Positions 54,703-62,443 of a stretch of DNA of 64,000 bases are shown piece by piece. The number at the start of each line of letters is the position of its first letter. Within the stretch, counting starts at the first letter, position 1. Both the position numbers and the translations under genes were made by a program. The notes beneath the pieces are model-generated. The model saw nothing but the letters and a program-made list of their open reading frames with translations. It did no database searches and was not told where the DNA came from. This DNA comes from Hymenobacter aerophilus DSM 13606 (GTDB lineage: Bacteria; Bacteroidota; Bacteroidia; Cytophagales; Hymenobacteraceae), in the NCBI RefSeq assembly GCF_000382225.1, contig NZ_KB907803.1, positions 156,050-220,049 on the forward strand. Reading direction: 5' to 3'.

Positions 54703-56376
54703 ATGTCCCGCTTCCTATTCCTTTTGGCCCTTTTACTAGCCGCCGCTCCAGCCACCAAAGCTCAGCTGTTGCAGGAGGGCACGCCCACCGGTTTCAGCCG
54801 CGCCGATTCGCTGCGGGGCGACTACAACTCGCCGTTGCGGGCCTGCTACGATATCAACTACTACCACCTCGATGTGCGGCTGGATGTGGCCGGGCAGGCC
54901 ATCCGGGGCTCCAACGAGTTCCGGTTCACGGCTACGCGGGACTTCACGCGGCTGCAGTTCGACTTGTTTGCCAACCTGGCCGTGGAGAAAGTGGAGTACC
55001 AGGGCCGGCCGCTGCCGTTTACCCGCGAGTTCAACGCCGTTTTCGTCACGTTTCCGGAATTCATCCGGCAGGGCCAGCAGGCGAGCTTCACGGTGTACTA
55101 CGGCGGGCAGCCGACTGTCGCTAAGAACGCGCCCTGGGACGGGGGCGTGGTGTTTGCCGAGCACGGCGCGGGCCAGCCCTGGGTGGCCACGGCCTGCCAG
55201 GGCGTGGGCGCCAGCATCTGGTGGCCCTGCAAAGACCAGCAGGCCGACGAGCCCGACTCCATGCTCATTAGCGTAACGGTGCCCCGGGGTCTGACCAACG
55301 TTTCGAACGGCCGCCTGCGGAGCACCACCAAGCTGAAAGGCGGCGCCACCCGCTTCGACTGGTTCGTAGGCAACCCCATCAATAATTACGATGTGGCCCT
55401 GAACGTGGCCAACTACGCGCACTTTCAGGATACCTACGCCGGCGAGAAGGGCCCCCTGACGCTCGACTACTGGGTGCTGCCCGAGAATCTGGCGCAGGCC
55501 AAAAAGCAGTTCGGCGAAAACGTGAAACCCATGCTCAAGAGCATGGAGTACTGGTTCGGGCCCTACCCGTTCTACGAGGACGGCTACAAGCTCGTCGAAA
55601 CGCCCCACCTGGGCATGGAGCATCAGAGCGCCGTGGCCTACGGCAACGAGTACAAAAACGGCTACCGGGGCCAGGACCGCTCGGCCACCGGCTGGGGGCT
55701 GAAATGGGACTTCATCATCATCCACGAAAGCGGGCACGAGTGGTTCGGCAACAGCCTCACGAGCAAGGATATTGCTGATATGTGGATTCACGAGGCTTTC
55801 ACGACCTACTCGGAGGCCCTGTTCGTGGAAAGCCAGTTCGGCAAGGATGCCGCCCGCCAGTACATTCACGGCCAGCGCCGCAACATCCGCAACGACGGCC
55901 CCATCATCGGGCCCTACGGCGTCAATCAGGAAGGCTCGTCGGATATGTACGACAAGGGCAGCAACCTGCTCCACCTCATCCGCACGGCCTACGTGCCCGA
56001 CGATGCGAAGTGGCGCGAGCTGCTGCGGGGCCTCAACCGCACCTTCTTTCACCAGACCATCACCACGAAGCAGGTAGTCGACTACTTCAACCAGCAGACC
56101 GGCCAGAACCTGACGCCCGTCTTCGACCAGTACCTGCGCCACGCCGGCCTGCCGGTGCTGGAGGTGCGCTTCCCGGCTACCGGCCCGCCGCTGGCCCGCT
56201 GGGTGGCCGCTGCGCCTGGTTTCGCCCTGCCCGCCCGCCTGCGTGTGCAGGGTACCGCCGGCTTCGTCGCCCTGCCCCTGACTACCACCTTCCAGCCCGT
56301 AAACCTGCCGGGGCTGACCAGGGAGAACCTGGAGCTGGACACGGAGAACTTCTATATAGGAGTGCTGGCGGAATAG
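54703..56376 (+). CDS. M1-family metallopeptidase
   Basis: 557 residues from ATG 54703. Signal peptide MSRFLFLLALLLAAAPATKA, then an N-terminal beta domain (YDINYYHLDVRLDVAGQAIR, FTATRDFTRLQFDLFANLA). Zinc site HExxH is in IIIHESGHEWFGNSLT, and the third ligand Glu in MWIHEAFTTYSEALFVE. The exopeptidase GxMEN-type motif appears as GMEHQSAVAYG. The final part is a beta domain and lacks the long C-terminal helical domain, so it is the short M1 type. It cuts amino-terminal residues from peptides in the periplasm. Confidence 0.92.
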   Translation: MSRFLFLLALLLAAAPATKAQLLQEGTPTGFSRADSLRGDYNSPLRACYDINYYHLDVRLDVAGQAIRGSNEFRFTATRDFTRLQFDLFANLAVEKVEYQGRPLPFTREFNAVFVTFPEFIRQGQQASFTVYYGGQPTVAKNAPWDGGVVFAEHGAGQPWVATACQGVGASIWWPCKDQQADEPDSMLISVTVPRGLTNVSNGRLRSTTKLKGGATRFDWFVGNPINNYDVALNVANYAHFQDTYAGEKGPLTLDYWVLPENLAQAKKQFGENVKPMLKSMEYWFGPYPFYEDGYKLVETPHLGMEHQSAVAYGNEYKNGYRGQDRSATGWGLKWDFIIIHESGHEWFGNSLTSKDIADMWIHEAFTTYSEALFVESQFGKDAARQYIHGQRRNIRNDGPIIGPYGVNQEGSSDMYDKGSNLLHLIRTAYVPDDAKWRELLRGLNRTFFHQTITTKQVVDYFNQQTGQNLTPVFDQYLRHAGLPVLEVRFPATGPPLARWVAAAPGFALPARLRVQGTAGFVALPLTTTFQPVNLPGLTRENLELDTENFYIGVLAE

Positions 56377-56607
56377 AACGGTTATATTCTTATTTTAATA
56401 CCTCCTGCTTTCAATATGGGAAGCGGCCAGACTGCTTGTGCATTGCCGGAAACGTATCGTTTATAAAGGTGTTTTCATGTAAATGCCTAAATTTGAGTAA
56501 CGGATAGAACTATGCTGGGCCGAAGATTGTCTGTTCGGCGTGATTTTTTATTGCCTCTTGCTGCCTGACCAGGCTTCAGGGTATTGGTGAATTCAGGTTA
56601 TTGATTG

Positions 56608-56627
56608 CACTATTTATGTAAATAGTG
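56608..56627. promoter_or_regulatory. 20-base perfect palindrome upstream of the Crp/Fnr gene
   Basis: CACTATTTATGTAAATAGTG: nine-base arms around TG, 37 bases before the ATG at 56665. The centre is AT-rich amid GC-rich DNA. It looks like an operator for a dimeric regulator and may serve autoregulation. It matches neither the TGTGA Crp box nor TTGAT Fnr box. Confidence 0.55.
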
Positions 56628-56664
56628 TGACGGGCTGAACGTGGCGGATTTATAAACTGATTAG

Positions 56665-57378
56665 ATGACTGCACCTATAGTCCCGAGCAACTGTCAGCAG
56701 TGCCCGCATTACCAGCAGTCGTTGCTGGGCGCCTGCCACCATACCGAGCTGGCGCTGGTGGAGGGGGGCAAAATGCACCAGTTTTACCGCAAGGGGCAGC
56801 TCATATTTGCGATGGGCGCCCGGGCCGTGGGGCTCTACTGCGTGTACGAGGGCAAGGTGAAGGTTTCCAACCGTAGCGCCGATGGCAAGGAGCAGATTAT
56901 CCGGCTGGCCCGCGAGGGCGACGTGCTGGGCTACCGCTCGCTGATGAGCGGCGACATCTGCACCACCGCCGCCACGGCCCTCACCGACTGCATCGTGTGC
57001 CTGGTGCCACGGCCCGACTTTTTCAGCCTGCTGGCCCAGAATCCGCAGTTTTCGCAGGCGCTTTTGCGGCTGCTGGCCCGCAACCTGGGCGACGCCGAGC
57101 AGCGGCTGCTGCACAGCGCCTACAAGCCCGTGCGCGAGCGGGTGGCCGGGGCGCTGCTGCTGCTGCACGCGGCTTTTCGGCCCGCCGCTGCTTCCGCCGC
57201 CTATTTCAGCATTCCCGTTTCGCGCGACGACTTGGCGGCCCTCAGCGGCACAACCAAGGAAACCGCCAGCCGCCTGCTCTCCGAATTTCGGCAGGAAGGC
57301 CTGCTGACCACTCAGGGCAGCCGCATCAGCATCCGGGGCCTGGAAAACCTGCGCGAAGTAGCCAGCCTCTACGACTAG
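56665..57378 (+). CDS. Crp/Fnr-family transcription regulator
   Basis: 237 residues. The N-terminus has four cysteines (CQQCPHYQQSLLGACHH, Cys at 9, 12 and 22 in view) ahead of a cyclic-nucleotide-type beta-roll (GQLIFAMGARAVGLYCVYEG, KVKVSNRSADGKEQIIRLAR, VLGYRSLMSG). A dimer helix is followed by a winged helix (VSRDDLAALSGTTKETASRL, LSEFRQEGLLTT). The cysteine-rich start suggests an Fe-S or redox sensor like Fnr, but spacing is not that of E. coli Fnr. It heads a plus-strand run with the two roadblock-like genes. Confidence 0.9.
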   Translation: MTAPIVPSNCQQCPHYQQSLLGACHHTELALVEGGKMHQFYRKGQLIFAMGARAVGLYCVYEGKVKVSNRSADGKEQIIRLAREGDVLGYRSLMSGDICTTAATALTDCIVCLVPRPDFFSLLAQNPQFSQALLRLLARNLGDAEQRLLHSAYKPVRERVAGALLLLHAAFRPAAASAAYFSIPVSRDDLAALSGTTKETASRLLSEFRQEGLLTTQGSRISIRGLENLREVASLYD

Positions 57379-57830
57379 CCGCGGACTTCGCGGCCCAGCC
57401 TGGGCCCTGCATCAACCCGCAAAAATCAGCCGGCCGAAACCGTTTTTCGGGCCGTTGCGTAGCTCCCCAGGTGGCCCCGGCCGCCTGGGGAGCGGCTTTT
57501 TGCGGGCAGTGGGAAGAAGGTGGGGTAAAGTTGGATTATCCTAATCCCAAAATGGTGTCCCATAATGTATGGGCCGGGAAAAGTTTAACCATAAACATTT
57601 CCGGGGGTAAGCGCCGTCATTTCTTTTCGTCGGTTAATAAGGGACTTTTGTAGGGCAAGCCACCCTGTTCATCGCCGCTGCCAGCGGTTGGGCAGGTGGT
57701 TGAATTGGAGACAGCGCGCTACCGTAGTGCCGGCCACCGTGGGCCCGCGCACCCGCATTACGGCAGCTTCCGCCCGACTCCAGATCAATCCGGCTTTTCA
57801 CTTCCACAGTTCCTCTTCCCCTGCATCAAA
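57379..57830 (+). other. Leader region between the Crp/Fnr gene and the first roadblock gene
   Basis: 452 bases. Contains a strong terminator (GCTCCCCAGG...CCTGGGGAGC then GGCTTTTT, 57462-57500), then about 330 bases with TAAAGTTGGATTATCC, an AT-rich tract AAAAGTTTAACCATAAACAT, and GACTTTTG (near 57645), a weak -7-like box. No gene convincing by codon pattern. This long leader could carry an operator or riboswitch. Confidence 0.45.
57462..57500 (+). terminator. Intrinsic terminator after the Crp/Fnr gene
   Basis: GCTCCCCAGG, 12-base loop, CCTGGGGAGC, GGCTTTTTG. It separates the regulator from the roadblock genes. Confidence 0.8.
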
Positions 57831-58208
57831 ATGGCTTACTCCGTAAACAACCCCGCTGGCAAAGTAGTCCAGGATATCATCAACGACCTGCCGGCCCTGC
57901 TGGCCGTGGCCGTAGTTGATGTGAATTCCGGCATGAGCCTGGCCTCGCATTCCAACGCCGCCGGCATCAACCCCGATACGGCCGCGGCCTACAACACCGA
58001 AGTGGTAAAGCAGAAGCAGAAGGCCATGGCGGCCCTCAAGCTCGCCGGCGAATCGATTGATGACATCCTCATCACGCTCACCAACCAGATTCACCTGCTC
58101 AAGCTCACCGAAAGCAACAAGTTTATCTACCTGGTCGTGAGCTCGCGCGACACCAACCTGGCCATTGCCCGCGAGGTACTGCGCGCCCACGCTCCGTCGC
58201 TCAACTAA
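57831..58208 (+). CDS. Roadblock/LC7-like protein 1
   Basis: 125 residues from ATG 57831. Pattern of a roadblock/longin-like alpha-beta fold: helix KVVQDIINDLPALLAVAVVD, strands AVVDVNSGMSLASH, a long helix (TEVVKQKQKAMAALKLAGES), then DDILITLTNQIHLLKLTESN and KFIYLVVSSRDTNLAIAREV. Roadblock proteins (e.g. MglB) often act with small GTPases or in sensing complexes. No GTPase lies in the window. The gene is followed by a related one (58353). Assignment is by fold pattern and order, moderate. Confidence 0.6.
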   Translation: MAYSVNNPAGKVVQDIINDLPALLAVAVVDVNSGMSLASHSNAAGINPDTAAAYNTEVVKQKQKAMAALKLAGESIDDILITLTNQIHLLKLTESNKFIYLVVSSRDTNLAIAREVLRAHAPSLN

Positions 58209-58352
58209 TTCCGGCTGCCGCGACGCCCGTTGCGGGGCTGCCGGCCGCTGGCCCACCCCGCAACGGCGCCGCTGCGCACGGCCGGCCTTTTCCGGCCGCC
58301 GGCCCCCTGGGTCGGGCGGCGGACTCGCGGCGCCCCGGCTAGCCCTGGCGCC

Positions 58353-58802
58353 ATGAACATCCCCTTTCTACATCATCTGCAAAGCCTGACCGGCCCGCCC
58401 CTGAACAAAATTGTGGGCGTGGCCCCGGCCGGACCGGGCCGGGCCAACGCCGAAGGCTTGCTCCGGCGCGTGCTCGGCGGCCTGCCCGAACTGGTGGCCG
58501 CCGCCGTGGGCGAGGTGGCCGACGGGCGGCTGCTGGCTTCCTACACCAGCAGCAAAGACTTCGACCCGGCCAAAATCATCGGCTTCAACGCCGCGGTGCT
58601 CCGCCAGCAGCAGCAGGCCCTGAAGGCCCTCGGGCTGTCGGAGCAGCAGGAGCAGCTAACCGAGCTGCTCATCACGCTGCGCCGCCAGCTGCACCTGCTG
58701 CGGCTGCTGCCCGATGGCAAGCGTTTTCTGTACGTGGCCGTCGACTGCCACGACACCAACCTGGCCATTGCCCGCGAAGTAATGCGCACCTGCGACACCT
58801 GA
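58353..58802 (+). CDS. Roadblock/LC7-like protein 2 (paralogue of 57831)
   Basis: 149 residues. It has an extra N-terminal 30-40 residues (HHLQSLTGPPLNKIVGVAPA), then lines up with protein 1: LLRRVLGGLPELVAAAVGEV, ADGRLLASYTSSKDFDP, a long helix (NAAVLRQQQQALKALGLSEQ), LTELLITLRRQLHLLRLLPD and RFLYVAVDCHDTNLAIAREVM. Shared DTNLAIAREV and LITLxxQxHLL show paralogy. Together the two could form a heterodimer. Gap to the previous gene is 144 bases. Confidence 0.6.
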   Translation: MNIPFLHHLQSLTGPPLNKIVGVAPAGPGRANAEGLLRRVLGGLPELVAAAVGEVADGRLLASYTSSKDFDPAKIIGFNAAVLRQQQQALKALGLSEQQEQLTELLITLRRQLHLLRLLPDGKRFLYVAVDCHDTNLAIAREVMRTCDT

Positions 58803-58867
58803 CGAGGCGGGGCAGTGGGCATCTTCCGCGGCAGTTGTCTCACCTTCTAACCCCTAACTGCTTTGGT

Positions 58868-59557
58868 ATGAAACTTACTGCTTCTCCCTTCGACCCCCAA
58901 ACCGGCGACCTGCTGCCGGTGTACCGCGACGCCTACCTGCGCGGCGACCTGAGCAAAGCCTCGGCCCAGGCCGTGGAGGCCTACCTGCACCGCGACGCCG
59001 GCCAGGCCCACGAAACTCTTACGCGCTGGCAGCACCTGCGCGCCGCCGACGATGCCGAGGCGGCCCCCAGCTGGGTGCACCGGCAGCTGGCCCACATCCG
59101 GGCCGAGCCCGTGCGGTTCCGGCGGCGGGCCGGCAGCCTGGTGGCTTCGGCCGTGCTGGTGGGCACCATGGTGTTTGCCGGTACGCACCTGCCCTCCGAG
59201 CACACGCCCTTCACTGAAAACCTGCCCACCGAAGCCCTGGCCGCCAACCTGGCCGGGGTCGAAGCCAACGTAGCCGAAGCCAGCCTGGCCCGGCGCATGG
59301 TAACGGTGCGGGGCCGCATCGTCGACGAAAAGGGCGCGCCGCTGGTAGGGGCCACGGTGCTGCAGCCGGGCACCAGCCGCGGGGTATCGACCGACGCCCG
59401 GGGCGAGTACGCGCTGGTAGTGCCCGCCGGCACGGCCCTGCGCTACGGCTACGGCGGCTACCACGACGCCGACCTGAGCGCGCAGCCCGACGGGGCCGCC
59501 GCCGACGTGACGCTGCGGCCCCGTGCTGCCGCCAAACGCCATTGGTGGTCTTTCTAA
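58868..59557 (+). CDS. Single-span membrane protein with carboxypeptidase-regulatory-like periplasmic domain
   Basis: 229 residues from ATG 58868. Residues 1-85 are cytoplasmic, acidic and helical, with AYLRGDLSKASAQAVEAYL resembling anti-sigma-type N-termini (no His-Cys zinc motif). One membrane segment is at about 92-110 (LVASAVLVGTMVFAGTHLP). The outer part carries a CarboxypepD_reg-like domain (VRGRIVDEKGAPLVGATVLQ, GVSTDARGEYALVVPAG). The layout suggests a transmembrane signal link. It lies 65 bases after roadblock protein 2, in the same transcriptional direction. Confidence 0.6.
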   Translation: MKLTASPFDPQTGDLLPVYRDAYLRGDLSKASAQAVEAYLHRDAGQAHETLTRWQHLRAADDAEAAPSWVHRQLAHIRAEPVRFRRRAGSLVASAVLVGTMVFAGTHLPSEHTPFTENLPTEALAANLAGVEANVAEASLARRMVTVRGRIVDEKGAPLVGATVLQPGTSRGVSTDARGEYALVVPAGTALRYGYGGYHDADLSAQPDGAAADVTLRPRAAAKRHWWSF

Positions 59558-59831
59558 GCTGCTAAAAGAGCACAAGCGGCCCCGTGGCGAACCGGCTCCT
59601 GCTGTCGGTTTCTGCCTCCCGCTTGCGCAGTTCTGGCTTCCGGGCGGGGTAGTGCCGGCCGGAAGCAGGTTAAGGCGAAGTGCTGCCGCATGTGCTGCCC
59701 GGAAGGTTGCAGGCCGCCCGGGCGGCCTGGAAGTGAGGCGGTGCTTCGCTGCTTTCGGGCCGGTCTGGTCCCTTTACGGCTCCTCTGCCGGCTTCGGCCG
59801 GTGGGGGAGCCGTTTGTGTACATGAACCCGC

Positions 59832-59939
59832 TTGTCATTCTGAGCTTGCGAAGGACCTATACAGGAGCTATTGTTTGATGGTAGCCTCTGTATAGGTCCT
59901 TCGACACTGGCTTGATACGCCACATGCTCAGGATGACAG
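59832..59939. repeat. TCATTCTGAGC-type palindrome with interrupted right arm
   Basis: Left arm TTGTCATTCTGAGCTTGCGA then AGGACCTATACAG. Right arm CTGTATAGGTCCTTCG, then ACACTGGCTTGATACGCCACATG, then CTCAGGATGACAG. The 23-base interruption has the same place and ATACGC...CATG core as in the repeat at 41482-41659. Confidence 0.75.
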
Positions 59940-60007
59940 GCACCTTCCGAACATCAAACTCACCATTTCACCAAATCACTATTTCACCTATTCCCCGCCG
60001 CAACCGC

Positions 60008-60015
60008 TACCTTTG
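60008..60015 (+). promoter_or_regulatory. -7 promoter box (TACCTTTG) for lpdA
   Basis: Exact TAnnTTTG, 33 bases before the ATG at 60049. Confidence 0.6.
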
Positions 60016-60048
60016 CGGGCAGTTGATTTCCACTGCTATTTTCTGACT

Positions 60049-61455
60049 ATGAATCAGTACGACGTTACCGTCATCGGCTCGGGACCGGGCGGCTATGTGG
60101 CCGCTATCCGTTGCGCCCAGCTGGGCCTCAAAACCGCGCTTATCGAGAAGTACGACACGCTGGGCGGCACCTGCCTCAACGTGGGCTGCATCCCCAGCAA
60201 GGCCCTGCTCGACAGCACCGAGCACTACCACAACGCCCACAGCACCTTTAAGGAGCACGGCATTGAGCTGAGTGATTTGCGGGTAAACATGCCCCAGATG
60301 AACGACCGCAAAAACGGCGTGGTGAAGGCCAACACCGACGGCATCGTGTACCTGATGAAGAAGAATAAAATCGACGTGCTGCACGGCCTGGGCTCATTCG
60401 TCGATAAAACGCACATCAAAATCGTGCCCACGGGCGGCGGCGAGGAGCAGCAGATTGAAACCAAGAACGTCATCATCGCCAGCGGTTCGAAGCCCACGGT
60501 GCTGCCCTTCATCAGCCAGGACAAGGAGCGCATCATCACCAGCACCGAGGCCCTGAATATCCGCGAAGTGCCCAAGAGCTTCGTCGTGATTGGCGGCGGC
60601 GTGATTGGCCTCGAAATGGCCTCCATCTACGCCCGCCTGGGTTCCGAAGTAACCGTTATCGAGTACACCGACGCGCTGGTGCCCACCATGGACTCCAGCA
60701 TCGGCAAGGAGCTGAAGCGGGTGCTGGGCAAAATCGGCATCAAGTTTCTGCTGGGCCACAAGGTAACCGGCGCCACCCGCGCGGGCGACACCGTAACGGT
60801 AACCGCCACCAGCCCCAAGGGCGAGCAGGTGCAGGTGCAGGGCGACTACTGCCTGGTAGCGGTGGGCCGCTCGCCCTACACGGCGGGCCTGAACCTGGAG
60901 GCTGCCGGCATCGAGATGGAGGAGCGCGGCCGCATCAAGGTCGATGAGCACCTGCAAACCAACGTGCCCGGCATCTACGCCATCGGCGACGTGGTGCGCG
61001 GCGCCATGCTAGCCCACAAGGCCGAGGAAGAAGGCGTATTCGTGGCCGAAACCCTGGCCGGCCAGAAGCCCCACATCAACTACCTGCTCATTCCGGGCGT
61101 GGTGTACACCTGGCCCGAAGCGGCGGGAGTGGGCTACACCGAAGAGCAGCTGAAGGAAGAAGGCCGGGCCTACAAAACCGGCAACTTCCCCTTCCGCGCC
61201 TCGGGTCGCGCCCGCGCCTCCGGCGACCTCGACGGCTTCGTGAAGGTGCTGGCCGACAAAACGACCGACGAAATCCTGGGCGTGCACATGGTGGGCCCGC
61301 GCATCGCCGACCTGATTGCCGAAGCCGTCACGGCCATGGAGTTCCGCGCCTCCGCCGAAGACGTGGCCCGCATGAGCCACGCCCACCCCACCTACGCCGA
61401 AGCCATGAAGGAAGCCTGCCTCGCCGCCACCGAGAACCGGGCCATCCACATGTAA
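60049..61455 (+). CDS. lpdA: Dihydrolipoyl dehydrogenase (E3)
   Basis: 468 residues from ATG 60049. FAD motif VIGSGPGGYVAAIRCAQLG, redox disulfide in GGTCLNVGCIPSK, NAD motif VIGGGVIGLEMASIYARLGS, GRSPYT and TNVPGIYAIGDVVRGAMLAH, and the C-terminal catalytic His in SHAHPTYAEA. Length and all motifs are normal. It reoxidises the dihydrolipoyl arms of the E2 proteins, notably SucB. It is transcribed alone, from its own -7 box to a terminator, so it can serve several 2-oxoacid complexes. Confidence 0.98.
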   Translation: MNQYDVTVIGSGPGGYVAAIRCAQLGLKTALIEKYDTLGGTCLNVGCIPSKALLDSTEHYHNAHSTFKEHGIELSDLRVNMPQMNDRKNGVVKANTDGIVYLMKKNKIDVLHGLGSFVDKTHIKIVPTGGGEEQQIETKNVIIASGSKPTVLPFISQDKERIITSTEALNIREVPKSFVVIGGGVIGLEMASIYARLGSEVTVIEYTDALVPTMDSSIGKELKRVLGKIGIKFLLGHKVTGATRAGDTVTVTATSPKGEQVQVQGDYCLVAVGRSPYTAGLNLEAAGIEMEERGRIKVDEHLQTNVPGIYAIGDVVRGAMLAHKAEEEGVFVAETLAGQKPHINYLLIPGVVYTWPEAAGVGYTEEQLKEEGRAYKTGNFPFRASGRARASGDLDGFVKVLADKTTDEILGVHMVGPRIADLIAEAVTAMEFRASAEDVARMSHAHPTYAEAMKEACLAATENRAIHM

Positions 61456-61477
61456 TCACGTCTTGCAAATGCATGAA

Positions 61478-61515
61478 ATAGCCAGAACTGCTCAATGGCA
61501 GTTCTGGCTATTTTT
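61478..61515 (+). terminator. Intrinsic terminator after lpdA
   Basis: ATAGCCAGAACTGC, loop TCAATG, GCAGTTCTGGCTAT, then TTTTTG. Confidence 0.9.
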
Positions 61516-61593
61516 GTGTCCCTGAAACTAAAAATAAGCAAGAAATACTGAAGAATAGCGTTTGCCTCACCCCACTTCAATGGATTACAGACA

Positions 61594-62322
61594 GTGAAAA
61601 AGATGCTAGCCGGAAGTATAGGCGTGTTGGTGTTTGTAGCCTGCCGCCCCGCAAGGCCATTATTTGTCGAAGATGGGGTGGGACATTATTACTTTCAGGA
61701 TAAACGCACCGGCCAAACTATTGGCGGGCACTATACTGGCTTATATAGTCAACTCTCAGACAGCAAGCCGCAGCCTTTGCCCCGCCGGGTGCTGATAGAA
61801 GCATGGGACTCTACCCAAAGAGGCTTACCGTGGCTGTTAAATGCCTGGGGGGAGCGAACAGTGCGCGCTTTTTTCTTCGACAATGGACCCGATTATGTAG
61901 CGCAAGGCTTAATGCGCTACACAAATGATAGCGCCCAAGTGGGGTTTGCGAACCGACGCGGTCGAGTAAAAATACCCGCACAGTTTACCATTGCACACCC
62001 CTTTCAGCATGGGTACAGCATTGTTGGACAGGGTAGCCACCAAGAGCCGTTGTATCCGGGTGATACGGAACATATGGTATGGCGCGGCGGCAAGTGGGGT
62101 ATCATCAACCGACGCGGGCGTGTTGTTGCGCCTTTGCAGTATGATGAATTGAGCCCCGTAAGAGAAAATACAAAGTGGTTAGAGGCCGTGAATGGGACAG
62201 ATGTTTTCCTTATAAACCGAAAGGGCCGGCGGTTATCAGCCCGTTCCTATACCCGCTATGGTCAGCGGCCTGATACAACCCAGACTTATCCGTTCCCGCC
62301 TGATAGCAAAAGCGAATGGTGA
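61594..62322 (+). CDS. WG-repeat lipoprotein, low GC
   Basis: 242 residues. GTG start; lipoprotein signal MKKMLAGSIGVLVFVAC. The body has WG-type repeats (VGFANRRGRVKIPAQFTIAH, GKWGIINRRGRVVAPLQYDE, VFLINRKGRRLS). WG proteins are common surface or envelope proteins in Bacteroidota; some bind proteins, others have no known role. Base composition is clearly more AT-rich than the neighbours, which suggests recent transfer or weak selection. It stands alone between two terminators. Confidence 0.75.
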   Translation: MKKMLAGSIGVLVFVACRPARPLFVEDGVGHYYFQDKRTGQTIGGHYTGLYSQLSDSKPQPLPRRVLIEAWDSTQRGLPWLLNAWGERTVRAFFFDNGPDYVAQGLMRYTNDSAQVGFANRRGRVKIPAQFTIAHPFQHGYSIVGQGSHQEPLYPGDTEHMVWRGGKWGIINRRGRVVAPLQYDELSPVRENTKWLEAVNGTDVFLINRKGRRLSARSYTRYGQRPDTTQTYPFPPDSKSEW

Positions 62323-62375
62323 CGGAAAGCAGTTGGTATTGTATTTATGTGTAACCGACTGGTACTGAAAGATGC

Positions 62376-62414
62376 AAAAGCGGCCGAAGCTCCCAGGAGC
62401 TTCGGCCGCTTTTT
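62376..62414. terminator. Bidirectional intrinsic terminator
   Basis: AAAAGCGGCCGAAGCTCC, loop, GGAGCTTCGGCCGCTTTTT. Ends the WG gene and the DUF1989 gene. Confidence 0.9.
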
Positions 62415-62443
62415 GTAGTAGGGTACCGGGACGCGGCGCAGCC

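Larger units (their letters stand above)
59558..60048. other. Intergenic region before lpdA
   Basis: 491 bases. Holds a short palindrome AGGCCGCCCGGGCGGCCT (59711-59728), a terminator-like hairpin CGGCTCC...GGAGCCG with TTTG (59777-59812), the palindromic repeat 59832-59939, a GAACATCAAACTCACCATTT unit (59949-59990) as at 11818, and the lpdA -7 box. No gene seen. Confidence 0.6.
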
